In this document: in pieces, positions 33,987-42,442 of the stretch | Position numbering within the stretch: the first letter of the stretch is position 1 | Layout: each line of letters begins with the position of its first letter | NCBI GenBank assembly: GCA_026003215.1 | Contig: BPGV01000001.1 | Coordinates: forward strand, 1,366,466-1,430,465 | Direction of reading: 5' to 3' | DNA length: 64,000 nucleotides | DNA from: Bacteroidia bacterium | GTDB taxonomy: Bacteria; Bacteroidota; Bacteroidia; SpSt-205 | Position numbers and translations under genes: made by a program | The notes under the pieces: generated by a model | Told to the model about the DNA's origin: nothing | The model's database searches: none | The model's input: the letters and a program-made list of their open reading frames with translations, nothing else

Positions 33987-34967
33987 ATGGAGCGTTTTAT
34001 CGTACGGCATGATTGGACCCGAGAAGAGGTAGCTACCCAGTATCGACGCCCCCTCTTAGCCCTCGTCATGGAAGCCGCCGCAGTACACCGGCACTACCAC
34101 ACCCCCGGAGAGGTACAAGCTTGTACACTTCTTTCTATCAAGACGGGGGGGTGTCCAGAGGACTGCGCATATTGTGCGCAGTCGGTACGCTACCAGACTG
34201 GCCTCAAACCGCACCGCCTTTTAGACGTAGAAGCCGTAGTAAAAGCCGCTCAGGAAGCTAAAGCCGCCGGCGCTACCCGCTTCTGCATGGGGGCCGCCTG
34301 GCGAGAAGTGCGAAATAACCGAGACTTTGAAAAAGTGCTGGAAATGGTCCGACAGGTGCGTAGCCTTGGGTTAGAAGTATGCGCTACCCTCGGCATGCTC
34401 ACCCCAGAACAAGCCGCCGCCCTCAAAGAAGCGGGCCTCACCGCCTATAACCACAACTTAGACACCTCAGAGGCCTACTATTCCCACATTATCACGACAC
34501 GCACCTACCACGATCGCCTACAGACCTTGGAAGCTGTGCGGCAAGCCGGCCTATCGGTATGTTGTGGAGGTATATTAGGGCTGGGCGAGAGCGAAGAAGA
34601 CCGCATAGACCTCCTCCATACCTTAGCCACCTTAGAGCCACACCCCGAATCCGTACCTATCAATGCCCTGGTTCCTATTTCGGGGACACCGCTGGAAGGG
34701 GCCTCCGCTCCCACAGTCTGGGAGCTGGTGCGCGCCATCGCTACCGCCCGCATTCTTATGCCTAAGAGTATGATTCGGCTGGCAGCGGGCCGCGAAAAAC
34801 TCTCCCCCGTAGAACAAGCACTCTGCTTCGTGGCAGGGGCCAACTCTATTTTCTTAGGCGATAAACTCCTCACTACGCCTAATGCTCCTGTGTCCGAGGA
34901 CAAAACACTCTTTGACCTCTTAGGCATCCAGCCCTTACCGGCTTTTGCGGATACTTTACCGGCCTGA
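33987..34967 (+). CDS. bioB: Biotin synthase
   Basis: Radical-SAM enzyme that inserts sulfur into dethiobiotin; 326 residues. The CxxxCxxC cluster for the 4Fe-4S centre is in [13 protein letters not shown] near residue 55; downstream Cys residues (GAAWR and VCATLG regions) and the conserved [12 protein letters not shown] segment match BioB. The ATG at 33987 is supported by its element; an adjacent TTG codon is not needed. No other bio gene is in the window. Confidence 0.96.
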   Translation: MERFIVRHDWTREEVATQYRRPLLALVMEAAAVHRHYHTPGEVQACTLLSIKTGGCPEDCAYCAQSVRYQTGLKPHRLLDVEAVVKAAQEAKAAGATRFCMGAAWREVRNNRDFEKVLEMVRQVRSLGLEVCATLGMLTPEQAAALKEAGLTAYNHNLDTSEAYYSHIITTRTYHDRLQTLEAVRQAGLSVCCGGILGLGESEEDRIDLLHTLATLEPHPESVPINALVPISGTPLEGASAPTVWELVRAIATARILMPKSMIRLAAGREKLSPVEQALCFVAGANSIFLGDKLLTTPNAPVSEDKTLFDLLGIQPLPAFADTLPA

Positions 34968-34984
34968 GCTATCGTTGCACCAGC

Positions 34985-35965
34985 ATGTGGTGGATGGGGT
35001 TATGGGGGCTGGCATGGGCCCAACTCCTGCCCAACTTAGGGAGCCAGCGCGTAGGTATATCGGCGCTCACTTTCTTGCGGATAGACCCCTCGCCAAGGGC
35101 GGCCGGCTTAGCCGGAGCTGGTATAGCTCTCTTAGGGGACCCTTATAGCGCTTACTGGAACGCCGGTTCTCTTACGCGGCTACCAGGTCCCACAGCGGCT
35201 TTTAGTCATACTTTTTGGATAGCGGGGCTGGATTATTCTTATGTGACATTTTCGGTGCCCTGGCGAGCCAGTCATCGGATAGGCCTTCAAGCCCAGTTTC
35301 TCTCCAGCGGCCCTATTGAACGTCGCACCGAGTACCAAGCCACTGGCACAGGGGAATATTTTACCGCTTCGTACTGGGCAGCTGGACCCGTCTATGCGTA
35401 TGAGTTTAGCGACCGCTTCTCCGCAGGAGGCAGCTTCAAGCTCGTGCGGGAACAGTTAGACTACTTCCAAGCCACCACATGGCTCGTGGATATTGGCTTT
35501 TTATATCAGACCGATGTTCGGGATTTTCGTTTTGGGGTGATTGTCCAAAACTTTGGCCCTAACTCCAGATTGCAGGTGCGGAAAAAAGCCCGTGAAAAAG
35601 CCCCTTCTTTGACCATAGGTTCTTATCCCGCACCTACCCTTTTTGCCATAGGAGCGGCCCTTCGTCTATGGCAAAAAGGCCCCCACCGCATAGAAGGGGC
35701 CTTCCAGCTCAACCACCCGAATGATAACGCCGAAAACTTGCGTTTGGGTGTAGAATACAGTTATGCAGGGCTGCTCTTCCTGCGGGCCGGCGAAAAGCTC
35801 GGCCTCCAAGAGCAATATGTCCCCACCGGCGGCATAGGCATAGCTCGGGCGTGGGGGCGTAGCCGAATTCGTATAGATTATGCGGCAGAGTGGCTCGGCC
35901 GCTTAGGCCTACAACACCGAATCGGACTTGTATGGCAAAAAGAAGTATCCTCTTCCTCGCGCTGA
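34985..35965 (+). CDS. PorV/PorQ family outer-membrane protein
   Basis: A 326-residue barrel protein with signal peptide MWWMGLWGLAWAQ. The hallmark segment SPRAAGLAGAGIALLGDPYSAYWNAGSL is the PorV/PorQ (FadL-like) N-terminal plug signature, and alternating strands follow to the end. PorV and PorQ carry type IX secretion cargo at the cell surface. At 326 residues it is closer in size to PorQ than to PorV. It starts 17 nt after bioB and its 3' end overlaps the lipoprotein gene by 34 nt. Confidence 0.78.
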   Translation: MWWMGLWGLAWAQLLPNLGSQRVGISALTFLRIDPSPRAAGLAGAGIALLGDPYSAYWNAGSLTRLPGPTAAFSHTFWIAGLDYSYVTFSVPWRASHRIGLQAQFLSSGPIERRTEYQATGTGEYFTASYWAAGPVYAYEFSDRFSAGGSFKLVREQLDYFQATTWLVDIGFLYQTDVRDFRFGVIVQNFGPNSRLQVRKKAREKAPSLTIGSYPAPTLFAIGAALRLWQKGPHRIEGAFQLNHPNDNAENLRLGVEYSYAGLLFLRAGEKLGLQEQYVPTGGIGIARAWGRSRIRIDYAAEWLGRLGLQHRIGLVWQKEVSSSSR

Positions 35966-37113
35966 CTTTTTGGAGCTGCGGGGACTTTTTCGGACGGAAA
36001 ACCGACCTCAGCTTCATAGAAGTGCCCCAATACGACAACACTCTGATTGCTTATGTCCCCCTCTTGCCGTACTGGGAAGGGTTTCAAGGCCCCACGGACA
36101 TGTGCATCGGGTTTGATGAGCTTATTTATGTAGCCGACTCGGTAGCTGGCGAAATCGTGTGTTTAGACCAGGCGGGCCGGCGGATTGGACGATTTACGCT
36201 GCCCGGCGTACATACCGTAGTCCAAGACAGACGGCTTGACCTCTTAGCCGCAGCCCCCGCAGATACCGTCATCGCTGGCCAACGCTACCGCTTAGAAGCC
36301 CTCTATCGTATCCGTCTACAAGGGGCCAGCGGATATGGGTTAGCTCACGCTTCCATCGTAAAGCGACTGGTGCATCCTTTTTACTTCAAAAGTACTTTTT
36401 CCACTACCGATACGCTTGTACGCTTCCGGAAAATAGCCATTTTGGCAGACAATAGTTATTACCTCACCCGAAATGGCCCTGATAATGACCCCGCCAAGTT
36501 TGGCGGGCCGGATGATGCTGTTTTACGCTTCAATAGCCAGGATGAATGGCAAGAGGCGATGGTAGTCCAAACCTCTACGGGCGTTCAATCTGACTTTTTT
36601 CAGGGGGCGTGGGGTATATGTACTCGGGCACGCCCCCCCCAAAGTCCCTTCCTTCAGTTGGATGAACGCTTTTGGGTAGGGCTAACCGCACCAGCGCTTC
36701 CCCTGAAAGTACATAGCGTCAATATAAGCGAAGGCGAACAAGGCCGCTTCTATACAGTCGAGTCTGCCTGGGTACAGGGCGATAGCGGCATGGCGGATGG
36801 GTTTTTGGCCACGCCGGGGCGCTTTCAACGGCCAGAAGGTATCGCTTTTACCGGCGGAGCACAGCCCTACTTGATTGTGGCCGATGCCGCCAAGGACTCG
36901 GTGTATGTTTTCACGCTTTCTGGCTTAGAGGGAGTCTTTCCTCCACCCGCAGCAGGCATACGCCGGCCTGTTAAGGTCTCTTTTGGTGGGCAAGGCACTG
37001 GCCCCTTCCACCTTCAGCGTCCTACTGCTGTCGCCTATCACGACCGCATACTCTATGTAGCCGATTTTGGCAATAAGCGAATCGCCCGTTTGCGACTTAC
37101 AACAGACTTTTAG
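35932..37113 (+). CDS. NHL-repeat lipoprotein
   Basis: About 393 residues. From ATG 35932 there is a lipoprotein signal (LFLALTFWSCGD) with Cys at about residue 16. The body is an NHL/six-bladed propeller-like fold, with repeats such as PTDMCIGFDELIYVADSVAGEIVCLD, PEGIAFTGGAQPYLIVADAAKDSVYVF and PTAVAYHDRILYVADFGNKRIARL. Probably an outer-membrane-anchored binding protein; ligand unknown. It overlaps the PorV/Q-like gene, suggesting a shared function at the surface. Confidence 0.8.
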   Translation: MAKRSILFLALTFWSCGDFFGRKTDLSFIEVPQYDNTLIAYVPLLPYWEGFQGPTDMCIGFDELIYVADSVAGEIVCLDQAGRRIGRFTLPGVHTVVQDRRLDLLAAAPADTVIAGQRYRLEALYRIRLQGASGYGLAHASIVKRLVHPFYFKSTFSTTDTLVRFRKIAILADNSYYLTRNGPDNDPAKFGGPDDAVLRFNSQDEWQEAMVVQTSTGVQSDFFQGAWGICTRARPPQSPFLQLDERFWVGLTAPALPLKVHSVNISEGEQGRFYTVESAWVQGDSGMADGFLATPGRFQRPEGIAFTGGAQPYLIVADAAKDSVYVFTLSGLEGVFPPPAAGIRRPVKVSFGGQGTGPFHLQRPTAVAYHDRILYVADFGNKRIARLRLTTDF

Positions 37114-37121
37114 TAAGTTTG
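37114..37121 (+). promoter_or_regulatory. TAnnTTTG (-7) element for the M23 peptidase gene
   Basis: Reads TAAGTTTG, immediately after the lipoprotein stop and 25 nt before the ATG at 37147. Confidence 0.45.
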
Positions 37122-37146
37122 CGGCGGCATAAATGGAGCCGTGAAG

Positions 37147-37992
37147 ATGCTTTTTAATCGCTTTGAGTGGGATGAACATACCTTATCGTTTAGGCGAGCC
37201 GTTTGGGGGTGGCAAGGTATAGGACAGACTTTACGCTATCTTTTCTTATGGAGCATGATAGGAGGCAGCCTGCTTGTTCTCGCAGGGTATCCTATGTGGG
37301 AAAGGTTGTTTCTTTGGCAGGCAGAGAAAGAAAAGGAGCATCTGCTTTCCCAGCAAAAGTATCTCTTGCAGGAGATAACTGCTACAGAAGACAGCCTGGC
37401 TTATTTTTACAACCGCGCGGAGAAACTCTACCGACCCCTGTTAGGCTTGCCATCCCTCCCCCCAGAAATATGGGAAGGACACATGGGGGGAGCCCCTATC
37501 ACCCCTGTGGAACGCCCCTTGTACAAGGCTCGCTTACTAACGGAAGCCTATCAAGAGTTATCCGCACGTCTCCACCACCAAGTAGACCGCTTACTCACCC
37601 TTCCTTGTATAGTACCTGTTCTCGGTCCTATTGTGAGTGGATTTGGCTACCGAACAGACCCGCTTACAGGGGTATGGCAAATGCACACAGGCTTGGATAT
37701 ATCGGCCCCTTATGGTACGCCCGTTCAAGCGGCTGCCCCCGGTAAGGTACGATTTGCGGGATGGGACGGAGGTGGCTACGGCCTCCAAGTGGAAATAGAC
37801 CATGGTAATGGCCTCGTCACCAAATACGCGCACCTCTCCCGCATAGCCGTCCAGGAAGGCGAAATGGTATCGCGCCGACAAGTGATTGGCTATGTGGGTT
37901 CTACGGGGTACTCCGTAGGACCTCACCTGCACTACGAAGTGATAGAGCGGGGCACAAAGGTGGACCCCAGAAAATATTTACTTTTGCCTTAA
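37147..37992 (+). CDS. M23-family peptidoglycan endopeptidase, membrane anchored
   Basis: About 281 residues: a cytoplasmic start, one membrane helix (LFLWSMIGGSLLVLAGYPMW), a coiled-coil stretch, and a C-terminal LytM/M23 domain. The zinc ligands are intact: HTGLDI (His and Asp) and HLHYE (His), with GFGYRTDP at the domain start, so it should be an active periplasmic endopeptidase. A GTG at 37141 is an alternative start; GGAG lies 8 nt before ATG 37147. It precedes ssb by 2 nt. Confidence 0.88.
   Translation: MLFNRFEWDEHTLSFRRAVWGWQGIGQTLRYLFLWSMIGGSLLVLAGYPMWERLFLWQAEKEKEHLLSQQKYLLQEITATEDSLAYFYNRAEKLYRPLLGLPSLPPEIWEGHMGGAPITPVERPLYKARLLTEAYQELSARLHHQVDRLLTLPCIVPVLGPIVSGFGYRTDPLTGVWQMHTGLDISAPYGTPVQAAAPGKVRFAGWDGGGYGLQVEIDHGNGLVTKYAHLSRIAVQEGEMVSRRQVIGYVGSTGYSVGPHLHYEVIERGTKVDPRKYLLLP
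37979..37986 (+). promoter_or_regulatory. TAnnTTTG (-7) element within the M23 gene end
   Basis: Reads TACTTTTG inside the last codons of the M23 gene, 8 nt before the ssb ATG. Probably an internal promoter for ssb-tilS-ppk-queE. Confidence 0.45.
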
Positions 37993-37994
37993 GT

Positions 37995-38423
37995 ATGTAC
38001 GCCCGACTTATCGTAGCGGGGCGGCTCGCGCGGGATGCAGAGTTGCGACAACTGCATAATGGTCAGGTTATCCGATTTTCTGTACCTCATAGGCAGCGCT
38101 TAGCCAGCGGGGAAGAGCGCACCCTCTGGATAGAATGCAGCTATTGGCGTAACACAGGCGAAAGTACCGAGGTCCTAAAACTGCTCAAGAAAGGCGCTGC
38201 AGTAGTGGTAGAGGGCACGCCTTCTGTGCGCCTCTACACCCGCCAAGACAACACGCCCGGCGTGAGTTTTGAATGCCGGGTAACCAACTTGCGGGTCTTA
38301 GCGCTTGCTACTGCCGAAGCCGAAAGCCCTGTCCCTCCCGAATCAGCCGAAGTAGGCACCCCTGAATCAGAGCCCCCTATCCCCCCCGATCTACCCCCAG
38401 CCGGCGAAGACCTGCCCTTCTGA
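37995..38423 (+). CDS. ssb: Single-stranded DNA-binding protein
   Basis: A 142-residue OB-fold SSB: the N-terminal strand RLIVAGRLARDAELRQL, then TLWIECSYWRN and LKKGAAVVVEGTPSVRLYTR. A Pro/Glu-rich flexible tail ends in the acidic tip DLPF, which recruits partner proteins. The DNA-binding part is typical; the tail is short and proline-rich. A main replicative SSB may exist elsewhere. The stop overlaps the tilS frame. Confidence 0.9.
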   Translation: MYARLIVAGRLARDAELRQLHNGQVIRFSVPHRQRLASGEERTLWIECSYWRNTGESTEVLKLLKKGAAVVVEGTPSVRLYTRQDNTPGVSFECRVTNLRVLALATAEAESPVPPESAEVGTPESEPPIPPDLPPAGEDLPF

Positions 38424-39760
38424 AGAAGCTAACCCACGCTTTCCTCCAAAGCCTCGCTTCCTCTCTCCGACCGGCGGTTCAAGAGGGTGATCCCTTCTTA
38501 GTGGCCTTTAGCGGAGGGCCTGACTCCGTGAGCTTAGCCTGTATATTGCGGGATCTGGGGTATCCCGTAGCTCTCGCCTATGTGAACCACAACCTGCGTG
38601 GGGCCGCTTCTATCGCAGAAGAGGCCTGGATAGCAGACTTCGCAGAGAGGCAAGGCTTCCCGCTCTTTGTACGGCGCATCCAACCCGAGGAGTGGATCAA
38701 TTCCACCCGAGGCCTACAAGCTACTGCGCGCCGCCTCCGTTACGAGTGGATGGAAGCGCTTGCCAAAGAAAGGGGATTCCCCTGGATAGCTACCGCCCAT
38801 ACCCAAGAAGATTTGGTGGAAACTTTACTTTACCGCTGGACCCGCAGCACAAGCCCCTACCTTCTACAAGGGATTCCCTATCGCCGAGGACGATGGATCC
38901 GCCCCTTGCTCTACACCTCGCGGCGAGACCTCTTGCGTTACTTGCGGGAAAACGGGCTCCCTTTCTTATTGGATACCAGCAACTACACGCCCCGCTACCT
39001 CCGCAATCAAATACGGTGGTGGGCTTTACCTCCCCTGTATCGTATCAATCCTTCTTTGGCCGCGCGCTGGACGGAGCGCCTCCAGCTGTATCGCATGGAA
39101 CGCAAGCGCTTACATAAGCTTTACCGGCGATGGGTTGCTCGGTGGCTCACCCCTAAACCCTATGGCCTACTGGCCAGTGGCCCTGCCCCCAAGGATGCTT
39201 TCTTTTTCTGGGCTATCTGTCAGCAGAGACTCTCTTGGCCAGAAGCCCAAGCGCTCTGGCGCCTCTGGAAAACTGCTTCCAGTGGGGCCTTTTTCCACCA
39301 TCAAGGCACCCTGTACGTACGAGTGCCTCAGGGCCTCCAAATAGGGGACGCCTCCCTCTGGGAAACAGAATGGCCCCCCCTTCTTATCCCCCCAGACGGA
39401 GGGAGATGGACATGGGGGCTTTGGCACATAGAAGCAGGCCGAGGGCATCCCTCCGCGCCGGGTTTCATCCTCATTTGGGATTACGCAAAGCTCTCCTTCC
39501 CTCTCCGCTTGCGTCAGTGGAGGAGAGGCGACCGCATACGCCCTCACGGCTTACACAGCCATAGCCGCAAGGTTAGCGATATATGGCCCGAGATAGACCT
39601 ATACGGCTTTGAACGAAAGCATGCGCTTGTCGTAGAAAATGCCGAGGGCATCCTCATCGGTGCCATAGGCTACCGTGTGGCAGAAGGGCTTGCGCCTACC
39701 GTCCCAGACACAGAAATTTTTTACCTTCGAGCACAGTATGGGGAGTATCCTCCGCACTAA
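38420..39760 (+). CDS. tilS: tRNA(Ile)-lysidine synthase (non-AUG start likely)
   Basis: Modifies C34 of tRNA-Ile(CAU) to lysidine. The PP-loop FSGGPDSVS, the VNHNLRG motif and the ATAHTQEDLVETLLYR segment are clear; a C-terminal domain holds RLRQWRRGDRIRPHG. The first ATG/GTG/TTG is a GTG at 38501 that would cut off the first core strand (PFLVAFSGG). The frame is open upstream, and about 27 residues of family-like N-terminus (HAFLQSLASSLRP) precede it. The only candidate is CTG at 38420, which overlaps the ssb stop as CTGA, mirroring the ATGA overlaps elsewhere. I list that start, with moderate confidence. Confidence 0.85.
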   Translation: MKKLTHAFLQSLASSLRPAVQEGDPFLVAFSGGPDSVSLACILRDLGYPVALAYVNHNLRGAASIAEEAWIADFAERQGFPLFVRRIQPEEWINSTRGLQATARRLRYEWMEALAKERGFPWIATAHTQEDLVETLLYRWTRSTSPYLLQGIPYRRGRWIRPLLYTSRRDLLRYLRENGLPFLLDTSNYTPRYLRNQIRWWALPPLYRINPSLAARWTERLQLYRMERKRLHKLYRRWVARWLTPKPYGLLASGPAPKDAFFFWAICQQRLSWPEAQALWRLWKTASSGAFFHHQGTLYVRVPQGLQIGDASLWETEWPPLLIPPDGGRWTWGLWHIEAGRGHPSAPGFILIWDYAKLSFPLRLRQWRRGDRIRPHGLHSHSRKVSDIWPEIDLYGFERKHALVVENAEGILIGAIGYRVAEGLAPTVPDTEIFYLRAQYGEYPPH

Positions 39761-41834
39761 TGGTCCTACACGCGCCCAAAAACACGCTTCCGAGCTTTTC
39801 TTCAACCGAGAGCTAAGCTGGCTGGAGTTTAATGCGCGTGTTTTAGAAGAATCTCTCCATGAGGTCCATCCACTCCTGAGTCGGATGCGATTTATTTCCA
39901 TATTTTACAGCAACCTGGACGAGTTTTTCATGATACGAGTGGCGGGCATCAAGGAGCAGATTCGGGCTGGGGTCCGGGAACGCGGACCTGATGGCCTGAC
40001 CCCGCGCCAAACGCTCCAGCGCATACGGGAGCGCGTACGCCAGCTCCTCACTCGGGCCCAGGCTATTTTTGGTCAGCACCTCCTCCCTGCCCTGGAAGAA
40101 GAAGATATCTTTATTTACCAAGGACGACGGCTGAGCCGCCTTCCCCGAGAACAGCTCCATACGTACTTTACCGAAAAGGTATTTCCGCTACTCACGCCGC
40201 TGGCCCTGGACTCTGCGCATCCGGTGCCGCCCTTGCGCGGGTTAGAGCTTATCCTTTGGGTAGAGCTCAAAAATGGAGCCGCACTCGTGCCTATTCCCCA
40301 GGTGCTTCCACGCTTTGTGCCCTTTCATTCCTCCCACCGGTATGGATTCGTGCCTATTGAAGCCTTGGTAGGCCTATTTTTAGAGGAACTTTTCCCTGGG
40401 CGGAAGGTGCGTAACTACTTTACCTTCCGCATTACCCGTGATGCCGACATAGAAATCTCCGAGGCAGAGGCCGATGACCTCTTGGTACTGGTAGAAAGAG
40501 AGCTGCGCCAACGCCGGCTTGGAGCTGTGGTACGCTTTGAATATTCTACTGGCATGCCCCCCGAAACCCTCCGCTTCCTCCAAGAGGAGTTAGCGTTTGA
40601 TGCCGAAGACACCTACGAGGTAGAAGGCTTTCTGGGGTTAGAACGGCTCTGGGACATCCTCGCAGAAGTGGATGAGCCGTCCCTCATAGACCGTCCCTTT
40701 GTCCCCGCTATCCCCCCCGCCCTCCAGGGCAAGTCCAACATCTTCGAAGCCATTGCCCAAGGAGATATTCTCCTCCATCATCCGTATGACAGCTTTGCCC
40801 CCGTGGCGGAGTTCATCCAAGCAGCCGCGCGGGACCCGAATGTCCTGGCTATCAAACAAACCTTATACCGAACCACCGGCGAAAAATCCTTGATCGTACA
40901 GGCCCTACGCGAAGCCGTAGATCGCGGCAAGCAAGTCACCGTCCTAATTGAGCTCAAAGCCCGCTTTGATGAAGAAACCAATATCTACTGGGCCAGAGAA
41001 CTGGAAAAAGCCGGCGCAAATGTAATCTACGGCATGTTAGGCCTAAAAATCCATGCCAAATGCGCCCTCGTGGTTCGGAAAGAAGGAAACGCCCTACGCC
41101 TATATGCCCACCTTAGCACCGGAAACTACAACGAAAAAACCGCACAAATCTACACGGATATTGGCCTGCTCACCGCTAATCCAGCTATTACACGCGACTT
41201 AGCCGAACTGTTTAACTACCTTACAGGAAACTCCGGCCAACAAACCTGGCGCCGTATCGCCGTAGCCCCGGAAAACCTGCGAGAGACTTTCCTCCAAGAA
41301 ATACAACGCTGCCTTGCCGAGCACTCGCCTGAGCGTCCCAGCCGAATCGTCCTCGTACTCAATGCCCTCGTAGACACCGAGATGATCCGCGCCCTGTATG
41401 CGGCCTCTTCTGCTGGGGTGCAAGTGGACCTTATGGTGCGAGGGATTTGCTGCCTTGTGCCTGGCACCCCCCTAAGCCAAAATATCCGAGTACATAGCAT
41501 CATCGGACGCTTTTTGGAGCATAGCCGATTATACATCTTCCAAAGCGGCGGAGAAACCCGCGTCTGGAGTGGAAGCGCGGATTGGATGCCCAGAAACTTA
41601 GACCGGCGCGTAGAGATAGCCTTTCCCATCCAAGACCCCCGCCTGGCCGAACAAGCCATAGATATTGCAGAGACCCTTCTACGGGACTCCCTTCATAGCT
41701 GGGTACTTTTACCAGATGGCACCTATCAAAGGCGCCGTCTTTTGGAACCCGACCTGCCGCCCCTTTCAGCCCAAAAGGAGTTTCTCCGCCGTAGACGCCT
41801 CCTCGTCCAAGAAAAAGAAGAAGAACCCGCATGA
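39738..41834 (+). CDS. ppk: Polyphosphate kinase 1
   Basis: A 698-residue PPK1 that polymerises the gamma-phosphate of ATP into polyphosphate. The N domain starts at ELFFNRELSWLEFNARVLEE; the two catalytic histidines lie in GLKIHAKCALV and FLEHSRLYIF. The C-terminal ATP-binding part is complete. ATG 39738 gives the family start and overlaps the tilS end by 23 nt; a GTG at 39675 also lies in frame but would add an unrelated extension. Confidence 0.95.
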   Translation: MGSILRTNGPTRAQKHASELFFNRELSWLEFNARVLEESLHEVHPLLSRMRFISIFYSNLDEFFMIRVAGIKEQIRAGVRERGPDGLTPRQTLQRIRERVRQLLTRAQAIFGQHLLPALEEEDIFIYQGRRLSRLPREQLHTYFTEKVFPLLTPLALDSAHPVPPLRGLELILWVELKNGAALVPIPQVLPRFVPFHSSHRYGFVPIEALVGLFLEELFPGRKVRNYFTFRITRDADIEISEAEADDLLVLVERELRQRRLGAVVRFEYSTGMPPETLRFLQEELAFDAEDTYEVEGFLGLERLWDILAEVDEPSLIDRPFVPAIPPALQGKSNIFEAIAQGDILLHHPYDSFAPVAEFIQAAARDPNVLAIKQTLYRTTGEKSLIVQALREAVDRGKQVTVLIELKARFDEETNIYWARELEKAGANVIYGMLGLKIHAKCALVVRKEGNALRLYAHLSTGNYNEKTAQIYTDIGLLTANPAITRDLAELFNYLTGNSGQQTWRRIAVAPENLRETFLQEIQRCLAEHSPERPSRIVLVLNALVDTEMIRALYAASSAGVQVDLMVRGICCLVPGTPLSQNIRVHSIIGRFLEHSRLYIFQSGGETRVWSGSADWMPRNLDRRVEIAFPIQDPRLAEQAIDIAETLLRDSLHSWVLLPDGTYQRRRLLEPDLPPLSAQKEFLRRRRLLVQEKEEEPA

Positions 41835-42442
41835 AAGTCTCCCCTCCTTATCCCATAGTAGAACACTTCTACACGCTTCAAGGCGAGGGTTATTGGGCTG
41901 GTCAGCCGGCCTACTTTATCCGATTGGGCGGGTGTGACGTAGGGTGCTCCTGGTGTGATACCCGCCACAGCTGGCCCCAAGAAGGCTGGCCCACCTACAC
42001 CCCGGCAGAGATACTCACCTGGATAAAAGCCACCCCAGCCCAGCATGTGGTCCTCACCGGCGGCGAACCCACCCTGCATCCCCTGGGCGCCCTCGTGCAA
42101 ACCCTCCAAAAAGCCGGCTACTTCGTGCAAATAGAAACTTCCGGCGCCTATCCGCTGGACCCAGAAAACGTACCTGACTGGATTACTTTTTCCCCCAAGC
42201 GATTCAAGCCCCCGCATCCCTCCTACTACACACTTGCCGATGAGCTCAAGGTGGTTATCCACGCCCGCAGCGACCTATCCTGGGCTGAAGCCCAACGTAA
42301 GCGCCTGGAGCGACCTATCCCCGCTTTCCTCCAGCCCGAAGCCTATCAGCCCCAATCCATAGAATGGATCTTAGAGCACCTACGCAACCACCCCCACTGG
42401 CGCCTGAGTGTGCAACTTCATCGTTATCTTGGCCTTCCATGA
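41831..42442 (+). CDS. queE: 7-carboxy-7-deazaguanine synthase
   Basis: Radical-SAM enzyme of the queuosine (preQ0) pathway; 203 residues. The N-terminus has the IVEHFYTLQGEGYWAG motif, the CDVGCSWCD cluster (CxxxCxxC) for 4Fe-4S, and the VLTGGEPTLHP motif. The ATG overlaps the ppk stop as ATGA. No queC, queD or queF gene is in the window. It overlaps the next gene by ATGA too. Confidence 0.95.
   Translation: MKVSPPYPIVEHFYTLQGEGYWAGQPAYFIRLGGCDVGCSWCDTRHSWPQEGWPTYTPAEILTWIKATPAQHVVLTGGEPTLHPLGALVQTLQKAGYFVQIETSGAYPLDPENVPDWITFSPKRFKPPHPSYYTLADELKVVIHARSDLSWAEAQRKRLERPIPAFLQPEAYQPQSIEWILEHLRNHPHWRLSVQLHRYLGLP

Noticed and set aside
37133-37144. Tiny upstream frame ATG GAG CCG TGA before the M23 gene
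   Set aside because: Three sense codons without any conserved feature; more likely part of the leader with GGAG.
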